Shown here one piece after another: positions 51,620 to 60,406 of a DNA stretch of 64,000 nucleotides. Origin of the DNA: Rhodocyclaceae bacterium. GTDB taxonomy: Bacteria > Pseudomonadota > Gammaproteobacteria > Burkholderiales > Rhodocyclaceae. The stretch is from contig VIKE01000014.1 of NCBI GenBank assembly GCA_008080565.1, forward strand, positions 1 to 64,000, in the 5' to 3' direction. The translations under genes and the position numbers were made by a program. Under the pieces are notes generated by a model that saw only the letters and a list, made by a program, of their open reading frames with translations, did not search any database and was not told the origin of the DNA. Positions within the stretch are counted from its first letter, which is position 1, and the number at the start of each line of letters is the position of its first letter.

Positions 51620-52287
51620 ACGTCCGTACTCCGCTCCAACATCGGTCGCGCCGGGTTACCAACCACGGTTGCACCCGCCGGTACATCCCGAGTCACGATG
51701 GCGCCCATGCCGATGACTGCGCCCGCACCAATACGCAATGGCCGACCGCCCCCCCCTTGGCGGATGATGGCACCTGCTCCGACGTAGGCATGATCGCCGA
51801 TCCAGACATTGCCATTGCACTGAACGCCCGGTGCGAAAGTCACAAAATCACCAATCACGCAGTCGTGTTCTACGTAGCTGTACAAGTTACAGTGAAAATG
51901 GCGGCCAATCCGGATATTGGAGGTCAGGCAAGTGAATGGCGACAGCAAGGCCCCTTCGCCAAGCGTCACCCCATCCATGATGACGCCCTGACCCGAACGA
52001 ACGCTCCACGACAGAATGCCATCGGCCGCCATCCGCCCGGCGATGGTTTCACGCACCCGGCTATTGGCAATCGCCACGGCCATCCAGCGCTGATCTGCGG
52101 GGATAGCCAAAAATTCGTCATAACGCAGGATGCGGTGACCATTGATCGCATCGGCTTGCGGTGCATCATCGACGAACACCAGTTGCGCCGCCTCGTCCCA
52201 TTCTGCGATAAGTTGCTGACGCGCCAGCGGCATGATGCCGCGACCACAGCCGCTCGCGCCGAAGATACCAAACACGGCCCCATTCAT
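51613..52287 (-). CDS. PglD/NeuD-like sugar O/N-acetyltransferase
   Basis: 224 residues. A small Rossmann-like N-terminal domain ('VFGIFGASGCGRGIMPLARQ') precedes a left-handed beta-helix of hexapeptide repeats ('VIGDFVTFAPGVQCNGNVWI', 'IGMGAIVTRDVPAGATVVGN'). This is the PglD/PerB/NeuD architecture. With its neighbours it would N-acetylate UDP-4-amino-sugar at C4 to give a diacetamido-trideoxy sugar. It overlaps the phosphosugar transferase gene by ATGA. Confidence 0.88.
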   Translation of the reverse strand: MNGAVFGIFGASGCGRGIMPLARQQLIAEWDEAAQLVFVDDAPQADAINGHRILRYDEFLAIPADQRWMAVAIANSRVRETIAGRMAADGILSWSVRSGQGVIMDGVTLGEGALLSPFTCLTSNIRIGRHFHCNLYSYVEHDCVIGDFVTFAPGVQCNGNVWIGDHAYVGAGAIIRQGGGGRPLRIGAGAVIGMGAIVTRDVPAGATVVGNPARPMLERSTDVC

Positions 52288-52883
52288 GGTTGCTTGCTCC
52301 CGGTGAATTTGGACATCGTCGCTTCACCTTGCGCGCTGATGCCTTCGCGAACCAATACTTTCTTCACGGTCATTCCCAATATGCGCAGATCGAGCCAAAG
52401 CGAATGGTGATCCACATACCAGATATCCGACCGGAATCGCTCATCCCAACCAACTGCATTACGCCCATTGACCTGTGCCCAGCCAGTAATTCCCGGACGA
52501 ACTTCATGTCTGCGCATTTGCTCAGGCGAATAAAGCGGCAAATATTCCATTAACAAAGGTCTTGGCCCGACTAAACTCATATCGCCCTTCAGGACATTGA
52601 ACAGTTCGGGCAACTCATCGAGACTCGAGCTACGTAAAAAATGTCCAAATCGTGTTAGCCGATCAGCATCAGGAAGAAGTACCCCATCAGCATCAACTGC
52701 ATTGGTCATGGAGCGGAACTTGACCATTCTAAAAGGACGACCATGCAACCCAGGACGAACTTGCGTAAATACGACAGGGGATCCCAAGAAGCCGCGAACA
52801 AGAACTGCTGTAACGATCAAAACCGGTGCCAGCAATATCATTATTAGCGAAGCCATGCTGACGTCGAAAAGACGTTTCATCAA
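52284..52883 (-). CDS. initiating phosphoglycosyl transferase (PglC type)
   Basis: 199 residues, monotopic, with one N-terminal membrane hairpin ('SMASLIMILLAPVLIVTAVL'). 'FRMVKFRSMTNAVDADG' and 'DELPELFNVLKGDMSLVGPR' carry the catalytic Asp-Glu neighbourhood and the PRP motif. The minimal length, without the extra WbaP domains, matches PglC, which places phospho-diNAcBac on undecaprenyl phosphate. That fits the upstream sugar genes. It would start the glycan at the inner face of the inner membrane. Confidence 0.92.
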   Translation of the reverse strand: MMKRLFDVSMASLIMILLAPVLIVTAVLVRGFLGSPVVFTQVRPGLHGRPFRMVKFRSMTNAVDADGVLLPDADRLTRFGHFLRSSSLDELPELFNVLKGDMSLVGPRPLLMEYLPLYSPEQMRRHEVRPGITGWAQVNGRNAVGWDERFRSDIWYVDHHSLWLDLRILGMTVKKVLVREGISAQGEATMSKFTGSKQP

Positions 52884-54988
52884 GCCAGCACCTTCTTATA
52901 GAAATCCCTCAATGCCTCCGTAAGCCTTCCTTGTCCAAAACTCTGGGACACTCGCTTACGAGCAGCCTCTCCCATGCTTTTTCGAAGACCATCATTCACA
53001 ATCAGTCGATCAATTTCCGAAATCATTGCCGGGACATCGCCCGGAGGATGCAAGAAGCCAGTTTCACCTTCAAGCACAGCATCAGTCAAACCATAAATTC
53101 TTGAGACAACCGCAGGCACCCCACAGGCAGCAGCCTCGATAACAGAGGAGCCAAAACCTTCACGATAACTCGGCAAACAGAACAAATCTGCAGCCGCCAT
53201 GAACTGCTCAGGTTTATCCGTAAAGCCAACGAAGCGCACCCGATCCAGACACTCCCGGCAAGTAGCTCGCACCTGAACCTGCATTCCTTCCTCATCCGGC
53301 CCCACCAGCAATAACCACAGATTCGGCCAGCTCATGGCTAAATTTGCAAATGACACAGCCAAATCGCCAATCCCCTTATCACGATTCAGACGGCCCAGAT
53401 ACAAAATGAGGACAGCATCATCGGGAATACCTAATTCACCGCGCACAGCACGCCGAGCTTCTCTGCTCGGGCAAAAACGCTCACCGTCAACACCGCAGAC
53501 CGAACCATCTGCCAACACTTCGGCGTGTCTTTCGGAGATCACCTTCTCTGCCAATAGAAAATCACGCTGTGATGGGCTATCCACCAATACGCGCGTAGCC
53601 AAGGCAGCGGTCAACCAATCCGCGATTTTCAAAATCCCGCGCCCCATGCCCGATTTGGTTGCCCATACTTGCCCGGTAAACCAATGCACTCGAACTGGCA
53701 CACGAGCCAACCACGCCGCACACATGGTTAACAATCCCGCCTTTGGTGTAAGCGAGTGCACGATATCAAAGTGCTGCTGACGGAATAGACGATAAAGCGA
53801 AAACAACGCTATCAAGTCTCGCCAAGGACGCACAGCCCTCTCGATCGGAACATGAAGTACGCTCAAGTCAACGCCATATTGACGCAGCAGATTTGTGTCC
53901 TGCGAATTTGCAGCCAGACTTATCTCAAAGTTTTCTTGTAGCGCTTTAATATGAGGAATCAGGAATGCCACAGCCGACATCGGTGAAGATACGACGAAAC
54001 ACAGCCTTCCCGCTCCTTGCCGACCTTGGCTACCTCCCGAATGAGAAGCAAGCCTAAAACGGCTCATTCCAAATATCGCTATAGAACGACCAGCAATAGA
54101 TGCCAAATCAAGCATCGCGACAATGGGAATTACTGCCAGAGGCTGCCACCAGTAGGTCCACCAACGATTCGCCACGCTGCGCCTGAACGGATCGACAACC
54201 CCTCTTACCAAGAGGTAGGCAACAAGCAGTATCGCCCCCCACTTCCCACCGAACACGGCTAGGCCATAGAGCATTGCGATTGAAAAAAGTATGAATACCC
54301 GCCGCAGCCCGCCAACCCGGGCAATCGCCGCACTTTGTTCGTAGACAAACCATTTCATTAAGGCGCTGGATAAATTCGGCGGAAAATGAGCATAGTCAAC
54401 CACAGCTTCATCACAAACCTTGATAGAAACACCAGCGGCATTCAGGCTCCGCTTCCAACGAATATCCTCCCCCGAGCGCAATCCCTCTTCAAAATATCCC
54501 GCGCAGTCAAATACTTCTTTATGGAAGAGCGATGCAGGCAGTACTGGTGCAACCGCTCCCATACCGTACGAAATCGCACATACCATCTGGCCAAAAGGAT
54601 CAGACGAACGGAAGCGACAAACCCCATACACGGCGATCGCGTTCCACTTATTACTACAGGCCCATAGCATCCCGAGCCAGTCACGCTGCGGGACAATTCC
54701 CGCATCTAGAAATGCAATCCAAGGCTGAGAAGCTGCTTTAACACCAACGTTCCGCGCTGCGCCAGGATAAGCACCCGGTTGCCGAAATAGACAACATTGA
54801 ATATTTTCGCTTTTCGCGCATTCCATCCATCGCGTAATACTCTCGACACTTCCATCATTGGAGCCCGTATCCACAAAAATAACTTCGGCGGGCTTCGGCG
54901 ACAACGCTACCAAGCTGGAAAACAGTTCATGGAGAGTTGGCGCCTCGTTACGAACAGGAATAACAATGGTGACTGGAAGATTTTGCAT
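52880..54988 (-). CDS. two-domain glycosyltransferase (GT2-GT4 fusion)
   Basis: About 702 residues from ATG 54988. The N-terminal half is GT-A (GT2): 'VTIVIPVRNEAPTLHELFSS' and 'VIFVDTGSNDGSVESI', followed by membrane helices near 235-330. The C-terminal half from about 345 is GT-B (GT4): 'IVHSLTPKAGLLTMCAAWLA', 'VLILYLGRLNRDKGIGDLAV' and 'FCLPSYREGFGSSVIEAAAC'. The GT4 half resembles PglA, which adds GalNAc to diNAcBac, and it is coupled to the PglC-type gene by ATGA. The two enzymes are normally separate. Acceptor and donor are inferred from context only. Confidence 0.85.
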   Translation of the reverse strand: MQNLPVTIVIPVRNEAPTLHELFSSLVALSPKPAEVIFVDTGSNDGSVESITRWMECAKSENIQCCLFRQPGAYPGAARNVGVKAASQPWIAFLDAGIVPQRDWLGMLWACSNKWNAIAVYGVCRFRSSDPFGQMVCAISYGMGAVAPVLPASLFHKEVFDCAGYFEEGLRSGEDIRWKRSLNAAGVSIKVCDEAVVDYAHFPPNLSSALMKWFVYEQSAAIARVGGLRRVFILFSIAMLYGLAVFGGKWGAILLVAYLLVRGVVDPFRRSVANRWWTYWWQPLAVIPIVAMLDLASIAGRSIAIFGMSRFRLASHSGGSQGRQGAGRLCFVVSSPMSAVAFLIPHIKALQENFEISLAANSQDTNLLRQYGVDLSVLHVPIERAVRPWRDLIALFSLYRLFRQQHFDIVHSLTPKAGLLTMCAAWLARVPVRVHWFTGQVWATKSGMGRGILKIADWLTAALATRVLVDSPSQRDFLLAEKVISERHAEVLADGSVCGVDGERFCPSREARRAVRGELGIPDDAVLILYLGRLNRDKGIGDLAVSFANLAMSWPNLWLLLVGPDEEGMQVQVRATCRECLDRVRFVGFTDKPEQFMAAADLFCLPSYREGFGSSVIEAAACGVPAVVSRIYGLTDAVLEGETGFLHPPGDVPAMISEIDRLIVNDGLRKSMGEAARKRVSQSFGQGRLTEALRDFYKKVLA

Positions 54989-55119
54989 TGTGTTACAACC
55001 AATCAATTAAGTTATGACAGCAAGCACTAAAATGCAGAGAGGCCTCAATGCGACTTTTGCTAAGCACCGAATGATCGTGCCTTCTTGCGTTAAAGGTTTT
55101 TGACATACCTTGCTTTAGC

Positions 55120-56166
55120 TCAGTGTTTCACCGAAAGATAAAGGCGCTTAAGAGACGCAAACAAGCGCCCATCCGGTCTAGCACCTAGCGCCTGAATCAA
55201 GCGAAGCTTAAACAATTCCTTGGCACGGACAGGCACCCCCACCGAGCGGCACAACTCGCGCCATCGATCGGTTACACCCACCCGCCTATGAGCAGCCAAC
55301 AAATACAGCCTATAACTGTAAAAAAGGCCAATTTGCAGCGCTTCCCCATGAAGAGGTGCAAGCATGCCCTTCATCGCTTCATCCACGGCGTCCATCTGAA
55401 CCTCCACCTCCCCAAGCTGGCGAATTTTCAACATCTCAACACACGCCTTCTCTGAGATGGAAAACTCATCCCTTTTCTGGGCACAGTAACGCTTCTGAAT
55501 TTGCTGAGTCAGCTCAATTTGGTGACTACGCTTCGCCATGGAAATCTGAGATGCGTGCTGCCGATAGCTAAGCAGCACTTCCGGTACATTAGTCATGCTC
55601 CAACCTGCCGCAACCGCACGCTCCCAAAGATCGTAGTCCTCTGCACCATGCCATGCGGGGTCGTATCGAAGCTGCTTAACCAACTCCGTTCTCATCATGA
55701 CTGTAGGGTGAGCGAATGGAGAACCGAACAACATTTCAACCTTAATTGCGCCGTCGGTGGTCGCATGTTTGACGATACGACGGTCCCCACTTCCGAATGG
55801 TCTAATCCAGCTTCCTGCGATATCGGCACCAGTGTGTATCAACCACGCTATCTGGCACTCAAAACGATGCGGAAGTGCGACATCATCATGATCCATTCGA
55901 GCAATCCAGGTACCCCGCGCCAAATCGACACCTTCATTCAAGGTGTTAGGTAGATTCATATTTCCACGTGTAACAACCCGGATCCGCGAATCTTTGCGCT
56001 CGTAATCTCGCAATATAGCCAGCGTTCCATCCGTCGAGCCGTCATCGATGGCAATGATCTCGAAATCGCGCAAAGTCTGCGCCAAAATGGAATCCAATGC
56101 TGCAGGCAAATATTGCTCACCGTTGTAAACCGGAAGCACTACGGAAATCAATGGCTTGTTACTCAC
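55120..56166 (-). CDS. GT2 family glycosyltransferase
   Basis: 348 residues from a GTG at 56166 with GGAG upstream. 'LISVVLPVYNGEQYLPAALD', 'FEIIAIDDGSTDGTLAILRD' and 'GTWIARMDHDDVALPHRFE' (the DxD-type motif) define a GT-A fold. 'ILAQTLRDFEIIAIDDGSTD' is typical of O-antigen transferases. It adds one sugar to the lipid-linked glycan at the cytoplasmic face; its donor is not evident. Its codon use is more AT-rich than the housekeeping genes downstream. Confidence 0.9.
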   Translation of the reverse strand: MSNKPLISVVLPVYNGEQYLPAALDSILAQTLRDFEIIAIDDGSTDGTLAILRDYERKDSRIRVVTRGNMNLPNTLNEGVDLARGTWIARMDHDDVALPHRFECQIAWLIHTGADIAGSWIRPFGSGDRRIVKHATTDGAIKVEMLFGSPFAHPTVMMRTELVKQLRYDPAWHGAEDYDLWERAVAAGWSMTNVPEVLLSYRQHASQISMAKRSHQIELTQQIQKRYCAQKRDEFSISEKACVEMLKIRQLGEVEVQMDAVDEAMKGMLAPLHGEALQIGLFYSYRLYLLAAHRRVGVTDRWRELCRSVGVPVRAKELFKLRLIQALGARPDGRLFASLKRLYLSVKH

Positions 56167-56380
56167 CCAGCTTCTCCATTCAGCCGCCCAAATTCGTACC
56201 CAAAAATACAAAAAAAATCGAGCCCATCGAAATATTCAATTAATTACCTGGTCGCATTCAGAATATCCACCCCGACGTAACACAACTCTTCGCGGAGATT
56301 CTCAATTTCCACACTGCTTCGCACTTCTGTTCACCGAACTAGAAGACAAACAGCACCATCGGCACACAAATGCAATTAAA

Positions 56381-57232
56381 TCAAAGCCTTATCCAGTCAC
56401 CAGGAACAAGGTCATCGGCTACCAAGCCATTCGCGAACCATCTTTCAGGTGCTACAACCAGCTTGTCCCTCCCGGGGTTCAACCAAGCCCCCCACCAACT
56501 GAACGTGCTGTTTGCGATGATGTAGTGGCGGCATTGAGCCATCAAGTGGATATCAACCTCGGGGGAGTTTTCATTTCCAGACACGAAGACTGCATCATCG
56601 CCGAGCTTAAGATTCTCCCGAGCCCAGTCCATATCGTTGGTAAACACAAAAAATCGCGGTCTTGTTAGGCGCTCATGCATCAAAGCAACCGCCTTCTCGT
56701 AATAATCAGACGAGCATACCCCGTGAGTCAGGAGCGTATTCGGATTAGTCACGTAATCGCCCCGCCGTACATGGATTGCGACGCTCTCGCTATTCCTTGC
56801 AAAACCCGCAATCCCAGCATTTTTTGTAGTTAGAGCCGCCAAAGGTACAAAGTCATGACGCAAGCTATCGGCGATATCGGCAAAGTAATGCTCCGACTGA
56901 AAATAGCCGTTCACTATCAAACCGTCTTTCAGCGAAGGCCAAGCCCTGTCATATCCGAAAGAGGGTTCTGAATACCATCGGGTAACAACTCCTAAGCGCT
57001 GAGCCAAGCGACAAGGACGTGACATCCACAGAGGCCATCGGGTCAGCTCCTCAGGAGCCGCAAGGCGCGCTCGTATAGAAAAGCGCACCAAGCCGAATGC
57101 ATGCAGCTTGTAGGTTCCAAACGCGCGAATATCAAGCACCAACTCAGTCCCAAGCCTGTCGGCAAGAGCACGGGCAGCCGCATACTGGAACATCTGGTTA
57201 CCAAGCCCACCAATTAGCCTCGTTGCAATCAC
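56381..57232 (-). CDS. GT11 alpha-1,2-fucosyltransferase-family protein
   Basis: 283 residues from a GTG start. 'RLIGGLGNQMFQYAAARALA' and 'VAIHVRRGDYVTNPNT' (HxRRGDY) are the GT11 signatures, and 'YIIANSTFSWWGAWLNPG' is the third conserved block. The family uses GDP-L-fucose; at least one member, WbgN of E. coli O55, transfers L-colitose instead. With colD and colC-type genes in the same cluster, a colitosyltransferase is a real alternative. About 170 bases of AT-rich DNA without a gene follow it. Confidence 0.92.
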   Translation of the reverse strand: MIATRLIGGLGNQMFQYAAARALADRLGTELVLDIRAFGTYKLHAFGLVRFSIRARLAAPEELTRWPLWMSRPCRLAQRLGVVTRWYSEPSFGYDRAWPSLKDGLIVNGYFQSEHYFADIADSLRHDFVPLAALTTKNAGIAGFARNSESVAIHVRRGDYVTNPNTLLTHGVCSSDYYEKAVALMHERLTRPRFFVFTNDMDWARENLKLGDDAVFVSGNENSPEVDIHLMAQCRHYIIANSTFSWWGAWLNPGRDKLVVAPERWFANGLVADDLVPGDWIRL

Positions 57233-57236
57233 GCTA

Positions 57237-58700
57237 TCACTTCCCAGAGAATGTCGGCATCAAGCGAACGCTAAGAAGCCGTTGTATACCAGGACTCATC
57301 CAGTACAAGACCGCCCATGCCAGTACCGAAATCAGTCCCGTCAGCATAAGCATCCCCAAGGAAACAATCCACGTTTCGGCCAACGACTGCCACATCCAGC
57401 CGACGCATGCGATACAACCAAACAGCAAAATCGCCGCAATCCAACACCGGGTATCGAATTTGAAGCTTACCAAGCGGCGAACGCGCAATATCATCGTCAC
57501 TAACATCCCTAATCCAGCAAAAATCACCATCCCAATCGCCTGAAGTATGTTTGCACCAATACCTGCCGCAAAGATCAAACATGAAGTCAATAAAACTGCA
57601 CCAACGGCGTACGGCAGAATAAGCGCCCCCATTCGTTTCTCGACTTGGGCTCCGACAGCAAATAAATTGCCCAACGCGCGCGTGCATTCGGCCAACATCC
57701 CTAGAAACACAAACATGCGAACACCTTCGTAAGAAGATGCCAAGAACAAAGTAACCAATGCCGGAGCTGCCACCAGCGTCGCAGCGGCAAACACCAGATA
57801 CATGGGGCCAAGCGAATTGATCAGATCAGAAAAAGCCTGCTGACCATCCAAAACCGAGGAGGCTGCGATTCGACGATAAAAGAGCGGAAACAGGAACTGC
57901 ATGACCAATGATTCGAACACACTCCATAGCTGGTTAGCCACACCCAACCCCACCGCAACCATACCAAGCGCAGCCAACCCCCAATAGTGCTCGATCAATA
58001 GCCGAAAACCCGACAGTTGCCACCACATGAACCCAGTGGCAGCGGCCAACGGCAGTATGTAGCTACGAACTGCTGATGCATCAAGTAGCGGATAGTCACC
58101 AGCCACTGGTACAGGAAGACACCGGCGTACGGCTCGTCCTGCACCTACGGCACCCATTGCCATGCCAGCCGCCTGCCCAGCAAACCAAGCCAGCCCATTT
58201 GGCCATTGCACGACTAGAAGACCGGATATCAACAACCCTGCGCATGAGGTCACAATCGCCCAAGTTACCGAAGCTGAACGCAAGCCAAGCATGTTCAACA
58301 AGGACACTGACGTTGCATTCCAGGTCGCAGCAAGCACCATCGCCGTTACCGCAACCATGTAAAGCAGGCGTTCTGACCACGGCAATGGTTGAAGTGTAGC
58401 CCACGCACAAAAGGCCAACGCCCCAGTTAAGCCCGCGAAAAAGACATAGCGCCGATACCTAGATAGGCGTGCCAATAGAGTATGGTCATCAACCCACTCA
58501 TGGGTGTGGCGGTTTATATACTGCCCAACAGGATTGATAAGAAACAGTCCGCAGAACACTTGAAAGGTGACTAGCAGGGCAAGTATCCCGTATTGTTCCG
58601 GTGGCAGTAATGTTGTCGAAAGGCGAATAGAAACAAGAGCCAACAAGACGGAGGCCAACCTTCCACCGACAAGCAGCAACAAGTCCCCCCTAGCTGCCAA
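57237..58700 (-). CDS. O-antigen/oligosaccharide flippase (Wzx type)
   Basis: 487 residues with about 12-14 membrane helices and no large soluble domain. The N-terminal 'LASVLLALVSIRLSTTLLPP' and 'EQYGILALLVTFQVFCGLFL' are typical of the polysaccharide-biosynthesis MATE/MOP group. It should move the finished lipid-linked oligosaccharide to the periplasmic face. The frame opens with a TTG that overlaps the upstream GT10 gene by 11 bases. Confidence 0.88.
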   Translation of the reverse strand: MAARGDLLLLVGGRLASVLLALVSIRLSTTLLPPEQYGILALLVTFQVFCGLFLINPVGQYINRHTHEWVDDHTLLARLSRYRRYVFFAGLTGALAFCAWATLQPLPWSERLLYMVAVTAMVLAATWNATSVSLLNMLGLRSASVTWAIVTSCAGLLISGLLVVQWPNGLAWFAGQAAGMAMGAVGAGRAVRRCLPVPVAGDYPLLDASAVRSYILPLAAATGFMWWQLSGFRLLIEHYWGLAALGMVAVGLGVANQLWSVFESLVMQFLFPLFYRRIAASSVLDGQQAFSDLINSLGPMYLVFAAATLVAAPALVTLFLASSYEGVRMFVFLGMLAECTRALGNLFAVGAQVEKRMGALILPYAVGAVLLTSCLIFAAGIGANILQAIGMVIFAGLGMLVTMILRVRRLVSFKFDTRCWIAAILLFGCIACVGWMWQSLAETWIVSLGMLMLTGLISVLAWAVLYWMSPGIQRLLSVRLMPTFSGK

Positions 58701-59691
58701 GATCCTGCACTATCGTTGATGCGATAGTCTCCGCAAAATATTCAGAACTGAATGGGTAAGCATTATCACTTTCCAGAAATGCTGCGATACGTTTCTGGTA
58801 TCCGACGAAATCCTCTTCGTTAATTGACTTTAGAAAGTCATACACCTGCTTGGTATCACGAAATTTTCGGCGATCAATAAAACAATCGGCTGGAATATGA
58901 CTGTCGACATTGCTTGCTCCCCAATACACGGGTATGCAACCAGCAAAGAAACAATCGAAAATTTTCTCAGTTATATAGCCCGGCATGTCACGAACATTCT
59001 CATAACAAATCGAAAAGCGTGTACGCGAAAGCACATTATACTTTCGATCAACCCTACCACGATATGAAGGAAATGGCCGAATAAAGATAAAACCGGGTAT
59101 ATATTTCCACAAACGTTTTATTATCTTGCCGGACACCCCTGAATTAAGTGGAGGGTATTCCCAATCTATACCGTAAAGATCAAAATCTTGTGGCGCATTT
59201 TTCTCGAACCAGCGAATCGTTTTCACTCGTTCACTGTATAGCTCGCGACTATCGGACTGTGCAACTACTTTGTTCCCGGCAATTAAACAGCAAAAACGAT
59301 CTCTGGACCTAAAACCATCAACATCAGGAATAGCCAAAGGATTAGGGAAATTTATTTTAATGAAACGATTACCATCGACGCGCGTATCATCCCAAGTAAA
59401 AACCTTTCGATAGTGGGAAGGCACATCGCTATTGCTTGGCTGAATAGCGGGGGTCTCTAGTAGAAGGAGAAATGCGGGAACTTTTGATGTATGTACATTT
59501 ACGTCCATATGAATCTCAAATACCGACTGAGACTTAATGATATCTCGAGTGTGAAGCGCATAGCCATAATCTCGAAATCTTTGGGCGAGAAACACATAGG
59601 GCTCATAACAACCATCCCTGTTCCCTGGATCTTCAATATTTAAAATATTATCAAATTTAAGCCCTTGGCCAAGGAGCGCACATTCGTTCAT
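58690..59691 (-). CDS. GT10 alpha-1,3/1,4-fucosyltransferase-family protein
   Basis: 333 residues. The GT10 donor-binding motif is clear: 'RFSICYENVRDMPGYITEKI' followed by 'FDCFFAGCIPVYWGASNVD'. The family adds L-fucose (or a close analogue) in alpha-1,3 or alpha-1,4 linkage, as in Lewis antigens of Helicobacter. The gene is markedly richer in A and T than its chromosomal neighbours, a sign of recent acquisition. With the GT11 gene it could build a branched deoxyhexose structure. Confidence 0.92.
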   Translation of the reverse strand: MNECALLGQGLKFDNILNIEDPGNRDGCYEPYVFLAQRFRDYGYALHTRDIIKSQSVFEIHMDVNVHTSKVPAFLLLLETPAIQPSNSDVPSHYRKVFTWDDTRVDGNRFIKINFPNPLAIPDVDGFRSRDRFCCLIAGNKVVAQSDSRELYSERVKTIRWFEKNAPQDFDLYGIDWEYPPLNSGVSGKIIKRLWKYIPGFIFIRPFPSYRGRVDRKYNVLSRTRFSICYENVRDMPGYITEKIFDCFFAGCIPVYWGASNVDSHIPADCFIDRRKFRDTKQVYDFLKSINEEDFVGYQKRIAAFLESDNAYPFSSEYFAETIASTIVQDLGS

Positions 59692-59709
59692 AGCATGATG
59701 CCGTAAATA

Positions 59710-60396
59710 TCAGTCACAAGCCTCCCAATTCTCATTTCGAATTACCCATGATTCCCAAACAAATGGGTAATTCCACATTTCTGTATGCGTTTTATTTAAC
59801 CCCCCCCTAATAGCATCTCGCTTCTGCTTTGCTCCAGGAATAAAGTTATGGAACTGAATTTGAAGAAAACGCACCCGCTCCACCAAACCTGAATCAATTA
59901 GCGCAGGCAATACATCGAATTCGCCGCCTTCAATATTTATTTTCAATAAATCAACACGTGAAACACCTAATTCATCAAACATTGATGTAACTGGGCGCAA
60001 CTCTGCTCTATGCCCATTAACGCCAGCACTTCCGCGCACAAAGCTAGACGCATCTTCATCGTCACTAATTTCAAACCACCCGGCTTTTTCTGAAAGTCCA
60101 AACTTTAGACAACGAATATTTTCATTTCCAGAAAATCGTGAAAGGCACATTTTGTGAAAAATCGGAACTGGCTCAAAAACATCAACGAGGCACCCATATT
60201 TCTGGTGAATTTGAGCAGCAAAGTCGCCGTGATATCCCCCTATATCCCAAACAACGCTATTCTTACAGAGCGGATACTCAAGTCGTAAAGTCGCGTCCCC
60301 ATTGTCTGAGACCCAACGTTTAACCTCCAGCAGGAACGAATCGCGGAGCACCTCACGCCGAACAAAATTTATTGCTCTTCTAATAATCGCTGACAT
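59710..60396 (-). CDS. FkbM family methyltransferase
   Basis: 228 residues. 'NSVVWDIGGYHGDFAAQIHQ' is the SAM-binding loop and 'VDVFEPVPIFHKMC' the acidic second motif. 'VDLLKINIEGGEFDVLPALI' is the FkbM signature. It probably O-methylates a sugar of the surface glycan, perhaps a terminal cap. Strongly AT-rich coding sequence, as for the neighbouring GT10 gene. Ten bases separate it from colD. Confidence 0.92.
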   Translation of the reverse strand: MSAIIRRAINFVRREVLRDSFLLEVKRWVSDNGDATLRLEYPLCKNSVVWDIGGYHGDFAAQIHQKYGCLVDVFEPVPIFHKMCLSRFSGNENIRCLKFGLSEKAGWFEISDDEDASSFVRGSAGVNGHRAELRPVTSMFDELGVSRVDLLKINIEGGEFDVLPALIDSGLVERVRFLQIQFHNFIPGAKQKRDAIRGGLNKTHTEMWNYPFVWESWVIRNENWEACD

Positions 60397-60406
60397 AATT
60401 GGCTAC

